This document shows, in pieces, positions 7,136-17,100 of a stretch of DNA of 44,410 nt (position 1 is its first letter; each line of letters opens with the position of its first letter). The DNA is from a virus, in the IMG/VR virus record IMGVR_UViG_3300045135_002240, positions 1 to 44,410 of that record; one strand, written 5' to 3'. The position numbers and the translations under genes are program-made. The notes beneath the pieces are model-generated. The model was not told the DNA's origin. It did not search any database and was given only the letters and a program-made list of their open reading frames with translations.

Positions 7136-8065
7136 ATGGCAAACGAAGAAAAGAATAGCAGAGAATTTGACTTTGAGCTTGAGCAAAAAGGCAAGAATGT
7201 TAAGAGAGCTTTTAAGCTTACAGAAGTTTCTCTTAACCAGCAGAATGAAGCTACAAAAGTTTACAATAGGGCATTTAGAGATGCTTTAGAGTCTGGAGCT
7301 TTGTTACGCAATAAACTTGAAGACCATATGCGAGAGCAAGGTATTTGGGACGATGAAAAGCAGAAGCAACTTGAAGAAGTACAAAGAGTTATCTTAGACA
7401 ACGAAAAAAAGATAGCAAAAGGTGGCATTAGACTTAAAGTAGCTAAAGACTTAGCGCTGGAAATGGCTGATAAAAGAGTGGAAATGCGTAATATTCTTAT
7501 GCAGAGAAACAGTTTGGATGGAAATACAGCTGAAGGCCAAGCTGACAATGCCAGATTTGACTACTTAGTATCAGCAAGTTTGGTGTATAGTGATAGTGGA
7601 AAGCCTTATTTTAAAGACTTGGCAGACTATAGAAATAGAAGCACTGAGCCGATTGCAATAGAAGCCGCAAGAAGGCTTGCCCAGCTTGTTTATGGTTTAG
7701 ATTCAAATTATGAAAAGAATCTACCAGAAAATAAGTTTTTGTCTGATTTTGATTTTGTTGACTCAGAACTCAGACTTATAAATAAAGAAGGAAACTATGT
7801 TGATAGAGAAGGTAATCTTCTCAATGAAGATGGAAGATTTGTTGACGAAGATGGAAACCTGATTGATAAAGAAGGTAATCCTGTAACGGAACAAGGCGAA
7901 TACAAATTTGACCAAGCTCCGTTTTTAGACGACGACGGAAATCCTATTGTCAAAGAAGAAGCTAAAGCTGAAGAAGAGACAGAGGAACCCGAAGTAAAAG
8001 ACGAAGAAGAAGCTGAAGCTGAAAAAGAAGCTGAAACTGCGTCAAAAGAAAAGACTGAAGCGTAA
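7136..8065 (+). CDS. Tail-assembly-region protein with acidic repeat tail, 309 aa
   Basis: ATG 7136 follows AGGAGA with 6-base spacing, one base after the upstream stop; the longer reading from 7094 has no ribosome binding site. Residues 1-215 are helical and contain AFRDALESGALLRNKLEDHMREQGIWDD, AKDLALEMADKRVEMRNIL, NTAEGQADNARFDYLVSAS and LPENKFLSDFDF. Residues about 217-265 are short tandem units of the type DxEGNLLNEDG-xxVDEDGNLID. The last about 40 residues are almost only Glu, Lys and Ala. It probably assists tail assembly ahead of the tape measure; the acidic tail could bind a basic partner. A rho-independent terminator follows directly. Confidence 0.55.
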   Translation: MANEEKNSREFDFELEQKGKNVKRAFKLTEVSLNQQNEATKVYNRAFRDALESGALLRNKLEDHMREQGIWDDEKQKQLEEVQRVILDNEKKIAKGGIRLKVAKDLALEMADKRVEMRNILMQRNSLDGNTAEGQADNARFDYLVSASLVYSDSGKPYFKDLADYRNRSTEPIAIEAARRLAQLVYGLDSNYEKNLPENKFLSDFDFVDSELRLINKEGNYVDREGNLLNEDGRFVDEDGNLIDKEGNPVTEQGEYKFDQAPFLDDDGNPIVKEEAKAEEETEEPEVKDEEEAEAEKEAETASKEKTEA

Positions 8066-8075
8066 GACGGACAGT

Positions 8076-8122
8076 GGTTATACCGGAGTGATTTACTACA
8101 CTACCGGTATAGCCATTTTTTT
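8076..8122 (+). terminator. Rho-independent terminator before the tape measure gene
   Basis: An 11-bp stem (GGTTATACCGG at 8076-8086 with CCGGTATAGCC at 8104-8114, one G-U pair) has a 17-base loop and is followed by seven T residues (8116-8122). This is the classic intrinsic terminator form. It starts 11 bases after the preceding stop codon and ends 17 bases before the tape measure ATG, so tape measure expression must rely on read-through or a promoter not seen in this gap. Confidence 0.8.
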
Positions 8123-8139
8123 GTATAGACAGGATAGCT

Positions 8140-11100
8140 ATGGCCAAGCCATTCAATCTCACTGCACAGTTGAATTTAGTAGGACCAGCCAACCTTAGAC
8201 CGGTTGTTAATAACCTACGCAAGCAGCTTAGCGGAATAAACGTAAACGTTAATGTCAATGTTTCACGAGGGGCTACTCGTGGCGTAAGAGCATTGAATAA
8301 GGACGTTCAGGAATTAACCAGAAGCCTTCAATTGGCTAACGCTCAAGCTAGCACGCTTCAAGCAACTATGTCTAACCTGTCTAAAGCCTTGGCTAATATG
8401 GCCAAGAACTCTAAGCAGACCTCTAGCAATCTAACCAACACAGGCAACGCTGCAAAACAAGTTGGTCAGAACGTTCAACAAGCTGCGAACCAAATGGAAG
8501 AGTTTGGCCGCATATCAGGTCTTGCGCTTAGAAGATATGCTGGTTTTACGGTCGCTACAAGTTTGACATTTGGTTTTGCTAGAGCTGTTTCTAATGCAGT
8601 TGGTGAAGCTTTGAAGTTTGAGAGAGAGTTAATAAAGGTAGCTCAGGTTACAGGCAGCACTACTAATTCACTTAAATCTTTAACAGACGAGATAGGTCGG
8701 CTTAGCACAGGGCTTGGCGTATCTTCTACGGAATTGCTGGAAGTTAGTAGAACTCTGGCTCAAGCAGGTCTTAGTGCTAATGAAACTAAAAAAGCATTAG
8801 ATGCTTTGGCTAAGTCTGCTTTAGCTCCTACTTTTAATGACATAAGAAATACCACAGAAGGTGTTATTGCTGTCATGTCTCAGTTTGGAATCCGTGCTAA
8901 CGACATGGAGAAAGTCCTTGGCTCCCTTAATGCTGTTGCTGGTAGCTTTGCTGTCGAAGCGGAGGATTTAATATCTGTTATTAGACGTACCGGTGGTGTG
9001 TTTAAAGCTGCTTCCGGAGACATTGGAAGCCCAATAAAACAGCTTAATGAATTAGTCGCTGTGTTCACCTCTGTAAGAGCGACCACTCGTGAAAGTGCAG
9101 AGAGTATTGCTACTGGTCTTAGAACTATCTTTACGCGTATCCAAAGACCGTCTACACTTAAATTCTTGAATCAGCTAGGAGTAAACCTCCAAGATTTAGA
9201 AGGCAAATTTGTAGGGCCGTACAAGGCAATGCAGCTACTTAATCAAGCCTTACAGTCGCTAGACCCTAGAGACGTTCGCTTTGCAAAAATTGTAGAACAA
9301 CTTGGTGGTTTCCGTCAGGTTGGTAAGCTGATTCCAGCTATTCAACAATTTGGTAAAGCCCAAGAAGCCCTTGGTGTTGCGATGGCAGGACAAGGTAGTC
9401 TAGCTAGAGATGCAGAAAAAGCACAACAATCCTTACTTGTACAAACACAGAAGGTGAGGGAAGAATTTCTTCAGTTGTTCCGTGATATTACTGGCGACAC
9501 TACATTCCAGATTTTTGCTAAAGGCGCTCTTGGTTTAGCCTCTTCTCTCATAAAGCTAGCTGATTCCTTCAGACCCATTCTTCCTATGATAACAGCTCTT
9601 GCCACTATAAAGGCAGGGAGTGCTCTTAAGCAATTTGGAACTGGTTTTTTTGGAGGTCTTAGGTCTGGCGGTGGCGCTCAGGCTGTAGGACAAAATTTGG
9701 CGAGTGGTGCTACTGGTTCAGGAAGTGCCGCCGCAAGTCAAGCCTTGCAAAACATAACAAAGGCCAATACGGTTGCTATTCAAGCAAACACTAAAGCAGT
9801 CATAGCTAATAATATAGCCTTAAATTCACTACTTAGAACGCAAGCAGGCCTCCGACCTGCACGGCCTATGCCTGCAGCTCCAAAACGTCCTCGTCTCGGT
9901 GGGCAAATTTATCCAAGACACTTTAATTCTGGAGGTTTTGTTCCGGGCACAGGAAATTATGATAGCGTTCCTGCGATGCTAACTCCGGGCGAGTTTGTAG
10001 TTAAGAAGTCTGCTGCTCAGGCATTAGGTCCTGACTATCTTCACAGTATGAATAGGAAGCAAAGAGGAGGGAAGATACGAAGACAGAGATTTGCTAATGG
10101 CGGCAAAGTAGAAGTTGCGGTTACTGATGAAGATTATGGTGGTGTTGGCTACACGGTAGGAGACCACGGTAAGTCAGCTAGAAGATTTGGGATGATGCCG
10201 AAAAGAAGCTGGAGTAGAAAAAGTATAGAAACTGTCTATAACAAAATTCCAGCTAATATGCTTCCAGCAGAGTCTCGGAGCAAAAACGATTTTGTGGCGA
10301 ATGTTGAAAAATCTTCGACATCTCCTGTCGAGATTATTGCATCTCCTTATATCTCATATATGAATGACAACTTGGATAAGGTATTTGAAGACGCTTTTGA
10401 AACCCAATACGATGCTATGGTAGACAATGTCCTTAAGGCAGGGTTTAATGCTCCATCAGCACAATCACTTAGTCAGGCGGTCGGCAACGAGCCTTCGTTT
10501 GAAGAAATAAAGGCAGCTTTAACAAAAGAACTTCAACCGGGCACTATCAGTGGGTTGATGTTCCAAGGGTTTACAAATGCTTTCACTAGAACACAGCCTG
10601 CTGATGACACAGGTAGTGGAAGATGGGATTTGTTTCCAAGCACAAGACCTGAACTATTCAAAGAAATGTTTGATGAGGGTATCTCAAAAGTTACATACGC
10701 TGATAATAAGAACAAGATTGATAGCAATAGTGTTGCCTCTATTGTTGACAAGGCTATTTCTACCGGTTTGACGTTCAAAGTAACAGGCCGTGTGCAAGAC
10801 GACGGACTAAGTGAAGAAGCAGCAGCTCTTGAAGCAAGAGCCGAGCAACAATTTAGAGACGTAGAGCCTCGGGTTGCGAGAGGAAAAGTAAAGGCCAAAA
10901 GAGACGCTGTTAAAAAAGCTTCTGGTGGTCCGATAGCAGGAAGCGACACAGTCCCTGCTCTGCTTACTCCCGGTGAGTTTGTTATTAATAGAGAGTCTGC
11001 TTCTAGAATTGGTCTTGGCAATCTGACAAAAATGAATCGTGGAGAGATTGCAGGATACGCATCTGGAGGTCTTGTAACTGGAAGTAGACACACTTATGGT

Positions 11101-14100
11101 CCCGGAGTAGACCCCACATCATTATTGCTTGCAACAGGCACAATTGCAACTATGACTGGTAGCATGGTTGATAGTCCCGGCATATCCGCTGCTGGAGCAG
11201 GGCTAGCGGGTGGTGCTACCGGCATGGCTCTGCTAGGGGCTGAAGCTACCAAGACAAGCAAGGCTATTACATTCCTTGCTTCAGGCGCATTCGCAGCTTA
11301 CGACGCTTTTATAAAAGCAGAGAACGAGTTGAAAAAACTCGAAGCGCAGGAAAAGATAGACTCAGCACTAGAAGACGTAAGCCATGTAATGGAAAAGTTT
11401 GCTGGTAGTATAGAGACGCAAACACAGAGACTTGAAACAAGCTTCAGTAAACTTAATGCTGCAGTTCAAAGGTCTATAGAAGCTCAGGTCACAGACGCTC
11501 AAGGTGCGTTCACTGCGATTCGTGGGTTGCTAGGCTCTAATAACGCCCTTGCCACTAGAATTGAAAACCAAGTTGGCTTTTTGAATCTGCTTGTTGCTGA
11601 TATTAGCGACTTCTTTACGGGCGGCAACAGAGGCGGTGAGCTAAGAGAAAGAGGTCTCGAACAGTCCATAGCCGCAGAAGCGGCTGTTGCAGCTCCGGCT
11701 GCTGAAGCGGCTAGAGGAACTTTGCAAGCTAAGATTAGAGAACAAGCTTTAAGAGACCAAGCTGTAGGCATAGACATACAATCAGACGAAGCTACCGATA
11801 TTGACTTCCGAACCGCAAATAAAGAACAAATACAAGCTATGATGGCAGGTGAAGAAGACTTTATTAAGCTAAGAATTAAGTTGCAACAAATGGTTAATGA
11901 CGGCACCATAGATGCAGCACAAGCTAATGAGCAGCTTAATAACTTTATGCGAGAACGAATTAGGCAGCTTGAACAAGAAACTGAAATGTTAATCATAGCT
12001 GAGCAAGCGGCAGAAAATTTTGCCGAAGCAATAGACCTTATGCAGAAAAGGTTTAACGCCGTCGCAGCAGTCGCTGTTAGAGTTGGCGAAGAAATGGAGA
12101 ATATGAATGCTTCCATGGGTAGGAACATTGGTGCCGCTCAAGGTCAAGCTTCATTTGGGTTTGATGAAAACCAATTTAGTTCTGTGTTCTCAAACATGGC
12201 AGCTTATACTCAAGCCGAGATTGCTTCTTCTATTAATAACCTTGGCTCTGCAACAGGTCTTGCTGGAAACGAAAGCTTTGATGAGCTAGCAAATGTTGTA
12301 TCTACCACGACATCATTGCAGGCACAATTACCTCAGCTGATACAAGAAAGCCTTAATGAGTCAGGAGGTGCTTTGTCAGATGACTTCGCCAATACACTAG
12401 AGGCTAAGATAACTGAGGCAACAGGGGGAGCAGATGACCCAGTTGTTCAAGAAATGCTGAACTCGATTATAACATCAATTACTGCTGGAGAAGGCAGACA
12501 AGATGATATTGGTCAAGAAGCTATAAATAATCTTGTCAATCAGTCTATGGAAAAACTTAGCGAGAGGGCAGAAGTGGCCAGCAAAGCCATGGAAGAGCTC
12601 GCTAAAGTCATGGACGAACAGATGAAAAGGCTTGCCGAAGCTATAAATACGCAAGCCGGTTTAATTCAAGCCGCAAATGTTGCTCAAGAAAGAGTGAATC
12701 AAATTGCATTCAGACAAGCCCAGCAGATGGCAGAGCTTACGGGTGCCGAACTTACATTAGACCAATTGTTTGCTCCATTCGAGTCTCAATTAAAATCCTT
12801 GACAGGAGGTCTAACAGACCCCAATGCAATTGCCAATCAGAGAGCTACCCTTGAAGCTGAGAGGAGAGAACTTGAGTCGAAGATGAGCCAGACAGCTCCG
12901 GGTTCTGATGAAATGGGTGCTTTGGCTTCAGAGGCCGCTCAGGTTACAGCAGCTCTTAATGAAACACACGCAGCCCTTGAGCTTCTAGCAAGCGACACAA
13001 CAAGACAAGCTGCCCTCGTCCAAAAGCTCAATAAGCTCAACGAAGCTCGTTCCGGCGCCCAAAATATCATGGAGGCTATCCTTACAGGAGACCCGCAGGA
13101 ACTGATGAAGTTTACTCGGGGTATGAACCTTGTAGCTGCCCAACAATCAGGTATGCTTAATACCTCTATGCTTGGTAACGATGATAGAGCATTATTGTTC
13201 CAAATGTTTAAGATGCTTCAACCTCTAGCTGGTGCTGACGCAGGTCTCGGAATACCTAAAGATGCTTTTAGCACAGGTGGTCTTATTGGCGCCATGATGG
13301 GAGACTTTGGCTTGGATGGTGGGCCTGCTATGGCAGGTTTCAATATGCTTGCTACTACCAACAAAGGAGAGTCTGGACAAGAAAGAGTTTTGCTTCAGCA
13401 ATTAAATGTTGTTAATGGCGAACAGTTAGCCGCAGCTAAGGAACTGGCAACTATTCAGGCAAATATTGAACACGAACACGGCCAACACTTAGCAAATATG
13501 CCAGCAAGGTTTGCAGCAGAACTTGCAACACATATAGACAGAATTGTTAGCGAAATAAACATTCAACACGCGGGCGAAACTTCTGGTGTGGTAGTTCCTT
13601 CTGCAAGACAACCGGGAGATACTTCTGGTTTTGTTTCAGGTCCTGACGGTATCATGGCACCAGTAGCTGGAACTGCCGGGGCTGCGTTTGCACCTGCGGA
13701 TGCTTTCAGTACGTCAGTGGCCTCCCAACCTATCGCGGGAGGTGGTTCCGGACAAGCTACAATTGTCAGCATGGGTAATCCTGCTGATTGGGGTCTTTTG
13801 CACTCAGGGCAAATCTCAGCGGACGGAACATTTGAAAAACCTTATGCTCTAATGGATGCAGCCGACGCATCCACACTTATGACAGGAGAGCACGGTATAA
13901 CTAAAGATGGAGCCATATGGAAAGGCTTGCTCAAAGGCGGAAAAGCAGAAAAAGAAAAGACAGGTTTTCTTGATAGCCTGCTGATGAAAAGAAGAAGGCC
14001 TGACCAAGAAGTTTTAGAAAAACTTGCGGGCAAGACAGTTCCGGGTGTTGGTGACACTGACAAGGTAGCCGCCTTACTTACTCCAGAAGAGTATGTTGTT

Positions 14101-17100
14101 AATAAACGCGCTTCTATGAACAACCGAGGCATACTAGAAACAATTAATGCCTTGGGAGCTAGCAGAAAATTCAGATTAGTGGCTGCTCGTCGAGGAGGTG
14201 TTATAGGTCTTAATACTGGAGGAGCTGCTGAAGAAACCTTGGGTAATCTAAGGATTCGGGGCCCTCAACAAGACGACTCTTTAGGAGTTCTGCCAACAAT
14301 TGATAGTTGGATAAGCTCGGTCATGAGCTCAATAGGACTAGGCGACACATGGGAAAGCCTTAGCCAAGAGACGCAAGACATGATTGCTGCTATAACTGGA
14401 GTTTCCACAGTTGTGGGAGGTGGTGTTGCAACCGTTAAAGGCGGCAAAGGCCTCGCTAACCTGCCGGTATATGGTTTTAGGAAACTTACAGGTAGGCCAA
14501 CAGGAAGACTCAACGAAATAATTAAGCTGGCAAATGCAGGAAACCTTGAAGAGCTGAAGAAAAAGAGTCTGCTTCGTCGTAAAAATAGGTATTCAACTGC
14601 TGATATCAATGCTATTCTTGACCATCCAAACTGGGCTAAACCCGGTAATAAAAGACAGCTTTCTTCACAAGGAGTATCCAATCTAGAAGATATTCTACAA
14701 GACAGAGGTGTGTCACGAACAGCTACAACAAAGCAACCTCCTATTCCCGGTGGGAAGAAACCACCTCCTATTCCCGGCGGAGGCGGCGGAACTTCTGGTG
14801 GAGGCGCAGCAGCCCAAACCCAACCTCAAAAACCTACAAAGCCCCAAACAGGCACATCAGCCCGAACCCAAGCTCAAGCTCAACAAAATGTAAAGACCGG
14901 AAAAAGCTTTAACCAAAGGGTTGACGATTTGAAAAAGTGGTACGGTAAGTATCGTGCCGGTAAAGCACAGTTACCTAAGTGGCTTCGCTTTTTAGAGCCA
15001 GCATGGGGAGGGGAAGTAGCTGGAGAATTTTTCACCAGCAACAAGCTTGGCGCTAGTGTTTCTGAAATGTTTAATAAGCTTGATAGATTTGCAGAGGAAT
15101 TATCCGTTACTTATTACGAGACCAAGCCGCCTGTAAAAACATCAGCTACGGCAACTAATAAAATTGTACCTATTAGAAACAGGCCTACACTTAACCTCGC
15201 AGAGGGCTACCAAACGGTTTCCCTTGGTCCCGGACAAGGTTCAGTGCAAACTTATAGGCCGGGGTATCAGGGTCCTGCAGGTGCGGATGGAAAACCTCTA
15301 CGAACGCAACCTTTAACTGTAAGAGCTCCTCAAGCTACCGAAATTCCTGATATATATACAGGTCCAAAGCCTCCAGTAATAAAAAAGGTGTCACCTCCAG
15401 CAACGGTAATGTCACAAGCTGACTTGGGGCCAAACTCAATCAAAATTAGTGATACTGATGTTAAAGTCAGACCACGGAGAGACTTGGTGCCATCAAACTT
15501 TACTAATGCTCCCACAAGAGAAACTGTTGTGTTAGCCCAAGCATCTGACGATTTGGCACTCGCAAGAAATCTAAATCCGAGCAAAAACTTTCGCAGTAGG
15601 TATATGCAAGTTGAATCGGAGACACGACGGCTTCTTAATCAGATAGATGAAATTAAAGCGAGACCATTCGAGTTGCCGGAATGGTACCGGCGGGAGCCTA
15701 AAACTCCGGGTTTAAATCAAATGATTGGCGATATCCGAGCCAATACACCTAAACCAAAACCGAGCATGACACCAGCAAACCAAAAGGCATTGGCGGAGGC
15801 AGAAGAATTACTTTCTGCGGCAAGGGCTCGGCGAGCTATTCTAGACGCAGAACTTTCAAGCTTACGTGCTCAGGGCGTTAAGGTTAGTAGAGTAAGTGGT
15901 GAATTTGGGAGAACATTTGATGTTCCTATAAATGAGTTGGACGATGCCACTTTTAAGAAGTTGTATTCAAAGAATGTTCCAATTAGGCGTCCGGGCACTC
16001 AAGAAAAAATATTACAAAGCTTGGCTGACATTGATGTTCCTCAGGTGTCGACTGACTTCGGCCCAGCCTCATCGAGAATCCAAAGTCCTTCAAAAGTCAC
16101 AAGCGGACCCAATAAAGGCAACAAACCCACAGGTCGCGGAGACTTACCTTCGAATTTGAGCGACGACTTGCTTACAAAACTTGATAACGTTAAATCTTCA
16201 ACAGCTGCATCTTCAGCAAGCAAAATACGGACTACTAACGCGGCTAAGGCAGCAAGGGGAGCAGGTCTTCTACTTGAGGCTGCTATGATTTTTGGTGAAG
16301 CGGGAGCGTATGCAGTAGAAGGACATCTAGCTAAAACTGAGTACCTTGATAATGCCAAAGCTGCATTTGATTTGATGGTTAAAGAACAAACGGCCCAAGG
16401 CGCGTTTGAGGGCTTTACCAAAGAAGAAATTGAGCGTGAGATAGAGTTGAAAAGACGAGCATACATGAGGCCCTATCTGGAAGCAGCTAATTATCTAGGA
16501 GGAGAAGGCGGCGTTGGCTCAACTTTAGCTACAGGAGGAAAAAGGGCACTACTGTCGTTGGCCGATTTTGGTGTTATGGGAGCAGAAGCACTCTCCGAAG
16601 CACTTACTCTTGGTAATTATGAAAGCATTAGTTTCAACGGAAAGGAACTTAAAAAAGTCGGTAGCGTTAAAAAGAGAGCTGGAAAAGGCGATGCTCTTAT
16701 GTATATGGCTTGGAAGCACTCAAATGGTATCCACAACTTCCCTGCTTTAGCTGATTGGCGTATTCAAGGAACTCCTATTGAACATCAAGGTCAACCGGTG
16801 TTTAATCCTCTTGGTTACATTGACGGACCACACTATAAAAAAGTTCCGGAAATAGATTCAGAAAGACTTGCAGGAATTATTACTGATGAAGAAAGAAAAA
16901 CGTGGATGGCCTATGGCACAAACCCATTTTTGCCAGAAGCTGAGAAGCCTACCATGGAGGAAAAAAAGAGACAGGATAAACTTAAGGCTTATGCTTCAAG
17001 AACAAAAAGAACATACAGTACAGCGCTGACACCTGAAGAACAGGCAAAGTTAGATAGAGGCGAGGTATACTATGATGTTCCTATATTTGAACAAGTATCA

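Noticed and set aside
7125-7140. A programmed frameshift at TTTAAAA linking the 126-aa and 309-aa tail genes
   Set aside because: The slippery heptamer is not in the correct register for the upstream frame, and the downstream gene has its own ATG with a good AGGAGA site.
10533-11093. A 186-codon open frame on the - strand inside the tape measure gene
   Set aside because: It is the complement of a codon-rich region of a clear long gene, has no ribosome binding site, and its translation has no fold-like pattern. The same applies to other opposite-strand frames at 11,499-12,128, 14,265-14,681, 16,041-16,466 and 24,325-24,819.
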